Below, in pieces: positions 7,669 to 15,705 of a stretch of 18,498 nucleotides of DNA. Positions within the stretch are counted from its first letter, which is position 1. Each line of letters opens with the position of its first letter. The notes below the pieces were generated by a model. The model was not told the origin of the DNA. It ran no database searches and was given only the letters and a program-made list of their open reading frames with translations. Source of the DNA: Rickettsiales bacterium (GTDB lineage Bacteria; Pseudomonadota; Alphaproteobacteria; TMED109); the NCBI GenBank assembly GCA_002689905.1, contig NZIN01000048.1, positions 1 through 18,498 on the forward strand. Direction: 5' to 3'. Made by a program: the position numbers and the translations under genes.

Positions 7669-9144
7669 TCAACAACCATGATCGAGCGGCCAGATGGGAC
7701 GAGAAATATTTTGATACGGGATCTTTCTGAAATCGGCTTCGAGCGAACCTCCACCGGACGCGAATATGATTGCTCGTGCAATAGCAGTGAAACCCGCAAC
7801 GAAATGTTGGGCCGATTTGACGGCGACAATCTGATGTGCCGTGGGATCTATGCCCAGCCCGCTAAATAGGTCCGGATCATAAGCCTGGTCGCGCACCGAG
7901 GACACCACTATGCTGGTTTGCCCGACGCGCAAGGCACAAGCTCTACCCAGAGGCACTTTCGTGGCAGCCCACGTCTGAAATGCCGCTTCCGATACACCTG
8001 TAACTTCAACCTCAAGATCGAGCGCCTTGCCGGACTCCGGACCTGCCTTACCGCCCAGACGCACCTGGCATTTGCCGCCCACACCGACCATGCAGGCGAG
8101 TTCAGCGGCAGCCGGATCCCAGAATGGGCCCAGGCAAGTTCTGATGTTATCGCGTTGCAATAACAACTGGAGGAGCTCAGTAGAATCTCCAGGCGCGCCT
8201 CCACCGGGATTGTCCGAAATGTCGGCCAACACGACCGGCCCGTCCGAGTAACTCAACGCCTCCTCCAGTGCCTTCTCGAGCGGCAACGGCGGCGCATACG
8301 ATTGTCCCCGAATTTCTACGAGCTGCTGTCCAAGCTTTCTTGATGTACTGGTTGCCATCTCAGATTCGTCGGCGAATACGACGCACTTTGCGCCCATGTC
8401 CGCGACGTCACCCCATGGAAAACCATGAATCAACGACACGGATGCGATACCAGGACGTTGTTCCTCGGCGACCATCGCCGAGACAAACGCTTTCATCGGC
8501 TGTCTGGTTGTATGAAAACGACCTATCGTGTGGCAGTCATATACGGCCTTCGCCGGCCGCCAACCAGTCCGCGCGCAGCGCTCCAGCAAATCTATCAACT
8601 CGACGCCGCGTTCCATGAAATCAGTATGGGGATACTCCTTGAACGCGATCAGTATGTCCGCGTTATCGATCATGGCGCAAGATAAGTGTGAATGTGGATC
8701 AAGTTCCACTCCGATCGGCGTCTCATCGCCGACGATTTCTCTCACTCTGACGAGGAGGTCACCTTCGCAGTCATCGTATCCGAAGGCACACATGGCCCCA
8801 TGCAGAGACAAAGCAACCATGTCGTAGGGCATATCCTTGTCGAGTTGCCCGAGAATTTCATCGCGTAGCAATTCGTAACAGGCACGTGACACTCGCCCGG
8901 CAGGTAACGCAAATGCATACGTCCCCTCGACAAGGTCCCAGCCACGCGTCGTCTTCCTTTCGCGCAGCACTGCGAGAGGTGCCGAAATCTCCATGACGTC
9001 ATCTGGGTGTTCGCCGGGACGATAAAGACATGTCCGTGAAAAATCATCCATGTCTATTTGCAGAGAGCTGAACGTGTTGGTCTCAGTTCCAAGACCCGCA
9101 GTAAATGCGCGCAGTCTCTGACCGCCGTCTGGCATGCTATTCAT
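7669..9144 (-). CDS. MlrC-like M81 metallopeptidase
   Basis: A 491-residue cytoplasmic member of the MlrC (microcystinase C, M81) family, zinc enzymes that cut linear peptides or amides. With the start at 9144 the putative active-site residues are Glu21 (GTETNTF), His115 (HGAM), Asp149 and His151 (LDPHSH) and His173 (EYPHTD). These have exactly the spacing I recall for Glu56, His150, Asp184, His186 and His208 of Sphingomonas MlrC. A DNPGGGAPGDST motif follows in the C-terminal half. The chosen ATG forms an ATGAATAG overlap with the transporter's stop; an upstream start at 9180 would overlap it by 44 nt, and a further ATG lies at 9135. The operon also holds MlrA-, MlrB- and MlrD-type families, so a role in the last peptide-cutting step is plausible. 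M81 proteins are common, and the substrate is unproven. Confidence 0.9.
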   Translation of the reverse strand: MNSMPDGGQRLRAFTAGLGTETNTFSSLQIDMDDFSRTCLYRPGEHPDDVMEISAPLAVLRERKTTRGWDLVEGTYAFALPAGRVSRACYELLRDEILGQLDKDMPYDMVALSLHGAMCAFGYDDCEGDLLVRVREIVGDETPIGVELDPHSHLSCAMIDNADILIAFKEYPHTDFMERGVELIDLLERCARTGWRPAKAVYDCHTIGRFHTTRQPMKAFVSAMVAEEQRPGIASVSLIHGFPWGDVADMGAKCVVFADESEMATSTSRKLGQQLVEIRGQSYAPPLPLEKALEEALSYSDGPVVLADISDNPGGGAPGDSTELLQLLLQRDNIRTCLGPFWDPAAAELACMVGVGGKCQVRLGGKAGPESGKALDLEVEVTGVSEAAFQTWAATKVPLGRACALRVGQTSIVVSSVRDQAYDPDLFSGLGIDPTAHQIVAVKSAQHFVAGFTAIARAIIFASGGGSLEADFRKIPYQNISRPIWPLDHGC

Positions 9145-10483
9145 CCCGCAGTCGCCGTTCGATGCGCACGCGAATGGCATTGTGACGCGCCCGATCCAGA
9201 GGAAAGCTTAGTGCCACCACAGCGGCGCAAATCAATACCAGCGCTGGTGCCACCAAAGTCACCAGCTTGAATACAGCAGTCACGCCGGATGAGTTAGCGA
9301 CTTTCGCATCAAATCCCGCGAAGCCTATGATCAGAAGCCCGGCTCCACCACCGATGGTCGCAGTAGCCTTGGTTGCTAGGGCCGTAAGGGCGTGGAAGTT
9401 GGCTGCGCGATTAACCTTACGCTTGAACAATTCGAAGTCAACTACATCGCCCATCAAAGCGGTTGGCGCTACGAAAATCACGCCGGCACCAAATGCTCGC
9501 AGGCAAATAAGGAGCAGGAATGCGACGAAACCATCCTCGCCCGACGGCACCCACCACATTCCGGCCAGTGCGACAGCAGAAATAATCAAACCGAGTGCCC
9601 AGGCTCGATGCTTCTGAATCGCACGAATCATCCAGTACCAAATCGGGACAGAAATCAGGGTGACCATGGCGTCAGCTAGCAAAAACCACGCGAATTCCGC
9701 GCCAAGTCCTGCGACTGAATTCACGTACAGAAACACAAGCCCGAAAAAAATCCCTTGGCCAAAGCCAGTCAAAATAAAAATCGACAGAAAGCTTAGTAGC
9801 GGTCCGTTCTGGGCAGCGGAGCGCAGCATGTCAAGAAAACTTACTCTCGGACGCGGCGCCGGACGCCCTTCTGGGACAACGGTCAAAGCGATCACGACCA
9901 AAACGGGAAGACTCAGGGCGATTGCCCAGGCCACCGCCGAGAGTGTTTCAGCATCGTAGGTTCGAGTACCTGTATCCGCAAGGAATGGCGCCGCAGCGAA
10001 GGCTAGGTTACCTATACTGAACGCAACCGCCAGGCTGGTTGCAATTCGGGAACGGTCAACGTAGTCACGGGCGAGATCAGTACCCCACGCCTTGTGGGGT
10101 ATCAGGATCAGCGTGTAGCCAAGGTAGAAAAGGACAAACCAGGCGAGATAATAGGCTGGACCCACCGTCGGTGCCGGCGCATAAAGCATAACTACGGAAA
10201 CCATTAATACGAGCGTACCGGCGACAATCCATGGCTTTCGTGATCCCCATTTTGAGGTCATTCCGTCGGAGAGGAATCCTACAACGGGGTCGGTCACCGC
10301 ATCGACAATGCGAGCGAGGATCAGAATTGTGCCGATCGTCGCTACAGAAATCTCCGTATGCTGAGCGTAGAAACCGGGAAGTATTGCGTAAGACGGGAAA
10401 ACCACGCATGCGATAGCGACCTCCGGTAGCGCATAGGCCGCAACCTGACGGCTGGGAAGACGGCTTGAAGCCAATTTACTCAA
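9137..10483 (-). CDS. MFS transporter, GPH (MelB-like) type; occupies the mlrD-like position
   Basis: A 448-residue inner-membrane transporter with about 12 hydrophobic segments. The signature DAVTDPVVGFLSDGMTSKWGSRKPWI (about residues 60-86, quoted here only as DAVTDPVVGFLSD and GSRKPWI) places it in the glycoside-pentoside-hexuronide:cation symporter group of the major facilitator superfamily. Members import sugars, glycosides and also other organic acids or small conjugates. The start is a TTG overlapping the stop of the serine hydrolase (TTGA), so it is translationally coupled. It precedes the MlrC-like gene with an 8-nt overlap. Substrate uptake across the inner membrane after passage through the TonB receptor is the likely role. 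Whether it is a true relative of MlrD, or only an MFS protein in the same context, needs a phylogeny. Confidence 0.9.
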   Translation of the reverse strand: MSKLASSRLPSRQVAAYALPEVAIACVVFPSYAILPGFYAQHTEISVATIGTILILARIVDAVTDPVVGFLSDGMTSKWGSRKPWIVAGTLVLMVSVVMLYAPAPTVGPAYYLAWFVLFYLGYTLILIPHKAWGTDLARDYVDRSRIATSLAVAFSIGNLAFAAAPFLADTGTRTYDAETLSAVAWAIALSLPVLVVIALTVVPEGRPAPRPRVSFLDMLRSAAQNGPLLSFLSIFILTGFGQGIFFGLVFLYVNSVAGLGAEFAWFLLADAMVTLISVPIWYWMIRAIQKHRAWALGLIISAVALAGMWWVPSGEDGFVAFLLLICLRAFGAGVIFVAPTALMGDVVDFELFKRKVNRAANFHALTALATKATATIGGGAGLLIIGFAGFDAKVANSSGVTAVFKLVTLVAPALVLICAAVVALSFPLDRARHNAIRVRIERRLRDE

Positions 10484-11976
10484 TGCACCTCTCGCAATTC
10501 GCCGAAATAGCTGGTGCTGAGCGTCGTTGCAGTAGCATCAACCTGAAACCGCACACGAAACAGGGGGTCAAGCGGCTGTCGTGACAGCGCCGGCTCATCA
10601 AACTCCAACTCATATGTGCCATCTTTCAGACGTCGCAGCGAAGCAGCGAAGATCGGCGCATCGACTGGAGCAAACCGTAGCTTGTCATTTTTGCGGGTCA
10701 ACCGCACCACACCGGTTACGTCATTGCAGTAGTCGCCTTCTCGAAAATCAACCACCGTCATCCCAGCCGGAATGGTCGAAAATTTTTCTTCGACAGATCG
10801 GCGTTCCGCGGCGGCCGTTGCTTCTGAATTTTCGGCGAACTGGGTCCGCCAGTCTCGTGTTTTACCTGTGAGTAGCCGCTCGAGCAGCTCAAGTGCCAAA
10901 CCGTCGACCCCGACGCTTTCCGATGTCACCATCAGCATGACGCCAATGTCATGACGCGGTGCAAGCGCCATAGAATGACGCAGACCGCGCCCGCCACCTC
11001 CGTGCCGAAGCAACGGTTCACCCAGAAAGTTCGTGATGAACAACCCGTGACCATATGAGGACCACCCTCGCTCAGGGGAGTCATGAATGCCAGGCCCTCT
11101 CAAGATAGACTGCGGTGAGGCCATTTCTTTTACCGTGGCCGAAGATAGCGGGCCAGCATCGGAACCGTTGTAGGCTGCAAGCAGAAACCGCATCCAGACG
11201 GCTGCGTCCTTTGGTGAGAGATAGACGCGAGCCGAGCCTTCCGAGTTTGGCCCGGTTAGCTCGTTTACCGGTGTCAATTCACCATCGATTAACACGTTCG
11301 GTTGCGCCGGCTTGTTTTTTTTCTCCGCAACATCGCCTCCTTCCGACCAGCTGTCATGCAAATTCAGCGGCGCAAAAATCAGTTTCCGTAAAAGCTCTGA
11401 GTAGGGCTCGTCTGCGACCCTTTCCGCAGCCAAGGCGAGCCCGATATAACAGAGATTCGAATAACTGAAACCGCTCCTGAATGGCGACGTAAGCTCCATA
11501 CAACGTGCACGCCGCAAGCGCTCCGCCTTGGGCACGTTCTGTCGGAAGCCCCATTCCGCGATTCCGTCGCGCGTCAACCCCACACGCATCGCTGCCAGGT
11601 CGCGGAAAGTACAGTGCTCGCTGACCCATGCGTCGGAGAAGGTGAATTCCGGAAGTAGGAGTCGCACGGGATCGTCCCAGCAAATTGCGCCGTCTGCGAC
11701 CAGTCGAGAAAATACCGCGGCTGTAAATGTCTTGGAGCATGAACAGATATGAAAAGGTGTCGACGTTGTTGCAGGCAGCCTCTTTGCCGCATTTCCGAGT
11801 ACGACGCTATGCGTTTGGTCGCCCGCAACGACAACCAAAGCGGCCGAGCCGAAGGGTATGTTTGCCAGGCCTCGCTCCAGATCGTCATCGATCTCGGAGA
11901 ATGAGACCACACCCTGCGTTGCTGCGGTCCTCAGTTCATTCACGATCCTTCTCTTGCGAGCGAAACCCCGAATCAC
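10480..11976 (-). CDS. Serine hydrolase of the beta-lactamase/S12 family (MlrB-like by family and context)
   Basis: A 498-residue protein of the penicillin-recognising (class C beta-lactamase, S12) fold, which includes D-aminopeptidases, esterases and the microcystin peptidase MlrB. Motifs are S-x-x-K as SCSK (Ser79, Lys82), Y-x-N as YSN (172-174) and H-G-G in RHGGGG (about 316), the replacement of KTG typical of S12 peptidases and esterases. A C-terminal beta-rich extension of about 110 residues follows. No signal peptide is visible, so it probably acts in the cytoplasm, unlike true beta-lactamases. The start is uncertain: GTG at 11976 has AGGA at good spacing but overlaps the MaoC gene by 41 nt; GTG at 11943 gives an 8-nt GTGAATGA overlap but AAGG only 3 nt upstream. 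It is coupled to the transporter downstream through TTGA. Confidence 0.88.
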   Translation of the reverse strand: MIRGFARKRRIVNELRTAATQGVVSFSEIDDDLERGLANIPFGSAALVVVAGDQTHSVVLGNAAKRLPATTSTPFHICSCSKTFTAAVFSRLVADGAICWDDPVRLLLPEFTFSDAWVSEHCTFRDLAAMRVGLTRDGIAEWGFRQNVPKAERLRRARCMELTSPFRSGFSYSNLCYIGLALAAERVADEPYSELLRKLIFAPLNLHDSWSEGGDVAEKKNKPAQPNVLIDGELTPVNELTGPNSEGSARVYLSPKDAAVWMRFLLAAYNGSDAGPLSSATVKEMASPQSILRGPGIHDSPERGWSSYGHGLFITNFLGEPLLRHGGGGRGLRHSMALAPRHDIGVMLMVTSESVGVDGLALELLERLLTGKTRDWRTQFAENSEATAAAERRSVEEKFSTIPAGMTVVDFREGDYCNDVTGVVRLTRKNDKLRFAPVDAPIFAASLRRLKDGTYELEFDEPALSRQPLDPLFRVRFQVDATATTLSTSYFGELREVH

Positions 11977-12442
11977 TGTTTTCCTGAACGAAGAGTCCCA
12001 ACCAATCGGCTATCAGAGCCGGACGTTCTTCGCCCTCAATCTCCAACACGTTCGTAGTGCGAATCGAAACATAACCATCGTCGCGCCGTTCAAGATCGGT
12101 CAGGGTACAACGCTGTCGAATCCTGCAGCCAACTCGAACAGGATTTAGCCAACGTACCTTTTCGAGCCCGTAGTTAAGTCCGTAAGCCACATCTTTCGGC
12201 CACATACCGATCTGGTGGGAAAAATAGGTGAGCATTGAGAGAGACCAAAAACCGAAGGCTATAGTTCCTCCATAAGGGCCTTCACGACTAGCGCGCACCG
12301 GATCAATGTGCATCCAATCCAAGTCTTTCGTGGATCTGCCGAAATCGTCTATCACTTCCTGCTCGACCGTCATCCAGTCAGATACGCCAATTTCGGAACC
12401 GATGCGCTCGATCATTTGCTCAACGGTGTATCTTGCCGTCAT
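11936..12442 (-). CDS. MaoC-like (NodN/PhaJ-type) dehydratase
   Basis: A 168-residue hot-dog-fold protein of the MaoC dehydratase family, which adds water to trans-2-enoyl-CoA or removes it from 3-hydroxyacyl-CoA. The family pattern is visible as TKDLDWMHIDPVRA (about 38-51), carrying the expected Asp and His, then GPYGGTIAFGFWSLSML, and later LNPVRVGCRIRQR. The ATG at 12442 follows GGGAGCG by 5 nt and overlaps the CPBP protease stop as ATGA. Its place between two peptidase genes suggests it handles an acyl-CoA derived from the same substrate, possibly one activated by the ligase at 3583-5214. That link is inferred. Confidence 0.85.
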   Translation of the reverse strand: MTARYTVEQMIERIGSEIGVSDWMTVEQEVIDDFGRSTKDLDWMHIDPVRASREGPYGGTIAFGFWSLSMLTYFSHQIGMWPKDVAYGLNYGLEKVRWLNPVRVGCRIRQRCTLTDLERRDDGYVSIRTTNVLEIEGEERPALIADWLGLFVQENSDSGFRSQEKDRE

Positions 12443-13311
12443 GTTCGCTCCCTCTCAGAGTTAGCTAGGAATTCAGCCTGCGGCAACTGCGCCTTCGGAT
12501 TGCCCAGCCCCCTAAGATGCTTGCCCCCGAGAACGAGCAAGACTATTGCCACAAGTATTGTAACCCAGAGCACCGGCGTAATCCCGGCGGGACCGACTGC
12601 GTTAAACAGCATATGCGGCACAACCCCTGCCCAGAGCACACTGCCACGCGTATTTACGAATATCCATGTCATCAGCACAGAGAATGCCAATACGTTAAGC
12701 GTGAATATGCCAAGGCCCACACGCGATTGACTCAATGTCTCTACGTAGAAAGCAGGCAAATGCCAGGCGGTCCACACCAATCCCACCAGCAACGCCGCGG
12801 CCCGCGCGTCCATGAGCTCCAGAAGCCTCGGAAGCATGAATCCTCGCCAACCGAGTTCTTCACCGAGAGCACCGGGATCCGAAAGCAAATGCCCACCGAG
12901 AATCACAGCCGGAAGGGCGACCAGCCAAGGGTCGAAACTGAATGACACGAGTTCCCCGCTCGTGGCCGAGCTCACAATTTCCACGACCAACCAAAGCAGC
13001 GGATAGCCGAGCAGACTAATCGCGATCCAGTACCACTTCACTCTGAAGCGCACGAAAGAGCGAAATAAGTTTGCCAATCCGGCCCGCCCGTAGCGCCACG
13101 CAGTTACGGCGATCGCTGCCAGAGTCGGCGCGTACACGGCAACAAAAAATGCCGGCGCCCCGACCTTCATAGGTCCGAGGTAGCGAGAAGCTGCTGCGGC
13201 ATCCAAAATATAGAGACTGAGCAGCAACCATGTCAGGCCAAACGCAAGCGCACAAAAGATAACGACATCGACAATGATCCGTTTCGAATAGAGCCGTCCG
13301 GATCCAGCCAC
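12439..13311 (-). CDS. CPBP-family glutamic intramembrane protease (MlrA-like by family and context)
   Basis: A 290-residue polytopic membrane protein of the CPBP (CAAX protease/bacteriocin processing, Abi) family. The three catalytic motifs are present: GEELGWRGFMLPR (Glu151, Glu152, Trp155, Arg156), TAWHLPAF (His184) and VPHMLFNA (His233, Asn237). In microcystinase MlrA I recall Glu172, Trp176, His205, His260 and Asn264 as key; here the E-to-W, E-to-H (33) and H-to-N (4) spacings are the same, but the second loop is 6 residues shorter. MlrA is about 336 aa, so this protein is shorter. About eight hydrophobic segments are visible. The start is GTG at 13311, only 3 nt after the receptor's TAA, so it probably depends on reinitiation. 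CPBP proteins also serve in prenyl-protein processing and bacteriocin immunity; operon context favours a catabolic protease. Confidence 0.88.
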   Translation of the reverse strand: MAGSGRLYSKRIIVDVVIFCALAFGLTWLLLSLYILDAAAASRYLGPMKVGAPAFFVAVYAPTLAAIAVTAWRYGRAGLANLFRSFVRFRVKWYWIAISLLGYPLLWLVVEIVSSATSGELVSFSFDPWLVALPAVILGGHLLSDPGALGEELGWRGFMLPRLLELMDARAAALLVGLVWTAWHLPAFYVETLSQSRVGLGIFTLNVLAFSVLMTWIFVNTRGSVLWAGVVPHMLFNAVGPAGITPVLWVTILVAIVLLVLGGKHLRGLGNPKAQLPQAEFLANSERERT

Positions 13312-13314
13312 TAA

Positions 13315-15468
13315 TTAGAAGTTCCACCTGAAGTCAACGCCGTAGGTTAACGGCGGCGATGTCGTTACTGCAAAGAACAGCGGAGCGACATCAAAGCCGG
13401 ACAAGTTCACGCGCTCGTCTGTAAGATTTCGCCACCAGGCAGCAATCGACCAACCCGCAGCACTTTCATAACCTGTCCGCAGGTCAACGATGGTGTACGA
13501 AGGTTGTTTGAACAGCTCGGTATTGGCGGCATTGATGTAGTTGTCGTCGCGATACGCCGCGGTCGGAGTGAAAAATAACGTACCTCCGGCACCGACGTCC
13601 CACGTGACATGTGCAGACACCGAACCAGTCCACTCTGGCGCGCGCGGCATCTTGTTACCGCTTCTGTCACCAAATTCATCGAACTCAGCGTCGACGTATC
13701 CAAATCCGGCATTTATGTTTACGTTGTCGTTGACTTGCACGCTGAATTGCGTTTCCACACCAATGCTGGTCGCAGATGCAGCGTTGCTAATAAAGAAGCC
13801 CGCGCCATCCTGGTCCGACTGCTGAATATCTTCGTAGTCCATGTAGAAAATGGCGCTATCAAACTGAGCGCGCCCGCCCATGAATCTAGTCTTATAGCCG
13901 AATTCATAGTTGGTCATGAATTCGGGTTTAAACTGGATTGTACTTGGATCGGAGCTCGGTCCCGCGTTGAACCCACCAGATTTGAAACCCCTTGCGATAC
14001 GGCCATAAATAGAGCTGTCATCAGATGGCTTGTAAGTCAACGTTACTGTCGGGGACCACTCGCCGTCATTAGTATCGGTCGAAAATGGATCAACGACACC
14101 GAAACCCGGAATGGGCAGAGTGGCCGTTTGCTCATAATCTAGGCTCTTATCCTCATCCGTATATCGCAACCCAACCTCGAGGGTCATAGCATCACTGAAC
14201 TGATAGTTCATGGTTCCAAAGACCGCGATGCTCTCCGTCTTGATACTGGAAAGTGCGTTGACGGTATTTCGATTCCCCGGGCCGAGAAATCCTGGCCCAA
14301 GATCCAGAATCGTCTTTGTGAAGACGTCTCTATCAAAATAGAAAAACCCTGCTACCCAACTGAAACCGTCCTTTTCTCTACTCGCAATCCGGAACTCCTG
14401 GGAGAACTGATCCGCGTCCTGATCCAATCCCGTCATGAGTATCGGCAACCCCGTAAAATCACGATCAGTCAGGAAGGTTGTCTCGCGGTCACGGTACGCA
14501 GTAATACTCGTGAACGTTATATTTTCAAACTCCTTATCAAACCTTAGGGACACTCCTCCAATATCACGCTCACTCTCACACGCTTCATCCCATTCAGAAG
14601 AGTCAGGATCGGTGTTTCCATTGAACAGAACGCCATCAATAATTTTGAACATGTTTTCGCAGGTCTTGTCGTTCGACGCATCGAAACTGAGCAACATATC
14701 AAGGCTATTAGTCAATCTTCCGGAAAGGTGAGCACGAGCGTTATAACCATCTTCGTCGTTGCCCGCATCCCCTGGGTTGATCGCGTTATCCAGGTATCCG
14801 TCACGGGATCGGTTTGTATAGCTGACCCGAGCAAGGAATTTGTCTTCAACAATCGGCATATTCAGGGTTCCGCCTAGCTGACGAAGACCATAGTTGCCGA
14901 CAGATGCTTCAAACGTGCCGCCGAACTCCTCTGAAGGTTTGCGCGTAATAATATTGACCGCTCCGGCAACTGTATTGCGACCAAATACCGTGCCTTGAGG
15001 ACCTCGCAGAACCTGAATATTCTGTAAGTCGAATAGCCGCTGACTCATCGCAGACTCTTCACCGATGTAGACTTCGTCGACATAGAGGCCGATGCTTGTA
15101 TCACTGCCGGATCCGGCTGAGGTGATTCCCCGGATGCTGTATTCGCCGCCAGAGCCGTTGCTGTCGTTGAATGAGACGCCCGGAAAAAGCGAGCCGATGT
15201 CCCTTGTATTTCTGGCGCCAAGTTGTTCGATTGCGTTTCCACTCAACACTGATACCGACATCGGTACATCGAGAACTTCCTCGTTCCGCTTACGCGCGGT
15301 AACCAGGATCTCGTCAATAATGCCGGCCTCGCTTGCTCCTTCAGAAGGTGACTGTGCCAAAGCCACCTCTGCCGAAAAGCAGCCCAATACAACTGCAAAT
15401 AAGAAACCGCTATACAGCAAACGCAATCTGAATTGCGGGTAATCGGAGTTTTCTCTGATAAGTTGCAT
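13315..15468 (-). CDS. TonB-dependent outer-membrane receptor
   Basis: A 717-residue outer-membrane importer. It has an N-terminal signal peptide with the hydrophobic stretch LLYSGFLFAVVLGCFSA and an ALA|Q cleavage site near residue 38, a TonB-box-like DEILVTA (52-58), a plug domain (VPMSVSVLSGNAIEQLGARN, then YSIRGI, then VLRGPQGTVFGRNTVAGAVNI) and a long beta-barrel ending in aromatic FRWNF. The start ATG at 15466-15468 was chosen because it gives a standard signal peptide; a longer frame reaches 15585 but runs through the promoter and operator candidates. It is the first gene of a seven-gene minus-strand operon, with the CPBP protease 3 nt behind. Substrates for this receptor class include siderophores, glycans and bulky natural products; here a bulky peptide-like compound is plausible. 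Confidence 0.95.
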   Translation of the reverse strand: MQLIRENSDYPQFRLRLLYSGFLFAVVLGCFSAEVALAQSPSEGASEAGIIDEILVTARKRNEEVLDVPMSVSVLSGNAIEQLGARNTRDIGSLFPGVSFNDSNGSGGEYSIRGITSAGSGSDTSIGLYVDEVYIGEESAMSQRLFDLQNIQVLRGPQGTVFGRNTVAGAVNIITRKPSEEFGGTFEASVGNYGLRQLGGTLNMPIVEDKFLARVSYTNRSRDGYLDNAINPGDAGNDEDGYNARAHLSGRLTNSLDMLLSFDASNDKTCENMFKIIDGVLFNGNTDPDSSEWDEACESERDIGGVSLRFDKEFENITFTSITAYRDRETTFLTDRDFTGLPILMTGLDQDADQFSQEFRIASREKDGFSWVAGFFYFDRDVFTKTILDLGPGFLGPGNRNTVNALSSIKTESIAVFGTMNYQFSDAMTLEVGLRYTDEDKSLDYEQTATLPIPGFGVVDPFSTDTNDGEWSPTVTLTYKPSDDSSIYGRIARGFKSGGFNAGPSSDPSTIQFKPEFMTNYEFGYKTRFMGGRAQFDSAIFYMDYEDIQQSDQDGAGFFISNAASATSIGVETQFSVQVNDNVNINAGFGYVDAEFDEFGDRSGNKMPRAPEWTGSVSAHVTWDVGAGGTLFFTPTAAYRDDNYINAANTELFKQPSYTIVDLRTGYESAAGWSIAAWWRNLTDERVNLSGFDVAPLFFAVTTSPPLTYGVDFRWNF

Positions 15469-15485
15469 ACTTGGCACCCTCTCGA

Positions 15486-15500
15486 ATTTGAATTTTAATT
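15486..15500. promoter_or_regulatory. Palindromic operator candidate, copy 2
   Basis: ATTTGAATTTTAATT matches the perfect palindrome at 1893-1907 in 13 of 15 positions and lies within GAATTTGAATTTTAATTC (15484-15501), itself an imperfect inverted repeat. It sits 17 nt upstream of the TonB-receptor ATG, directly after the candidate -10 box, which fits repression by a dimeric regulator such as the adjacent TetR protein. Confidence 0.5.
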
Positions 15501-15506
15501 CTATTA
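15501..15506 (-). promoter_or_regulatory. Candidate -10 box for the receptor operon
   Basis: TAATAG on the minus strand, directly upstream of operator copy 2 and about 33 nt before the receptor start. The TAATA-then-palindrome order is the same as before the alpha-glucosidase gene. No clear -35 box is seen. Confidence 0.35.
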
Positions 15507-15705
15507 TTGGAAAACGATATCTCACACAGACGTCTCGATGCAACTCACGAAAATCTGCGGCCTTGTTTGCGGCAAGCAAAGCCACAAAAGACGGCTTCGG
15601 CTGTTAATGCTATTCTCCCCCTCCTCCTTTTTCGGAGAAGCCCATGTAAGAAGGCAGTTCATTCCTCTGTTTGATGGCTGCCAGAACTAAAAGGAGCGCC
15701 TTCAA

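Noticed and set aside
7351..7869. Plus-strand ORF of 172 codons
   Set aside because: It is antisense to the ends of the mannosidase and MlrC-like genes, has an arginine-rich, low-complexity composition typical of shadow frames and shows no recognisable domain.
13609..14142. Plus-strand ORF of 177 codons inside the TonB-receptor gene
   Set aside because: It is an antisense shadow of a clearly coding beta-barrel region, without a ribosome-binding site or family features.
15566..15580. Inverted repeat TTTGCGGCAAGCAAA in the divergent control region, considered as a second TetR operator
   Set aside because: The arms are only five bases, and no second copy was found at the other promoter.
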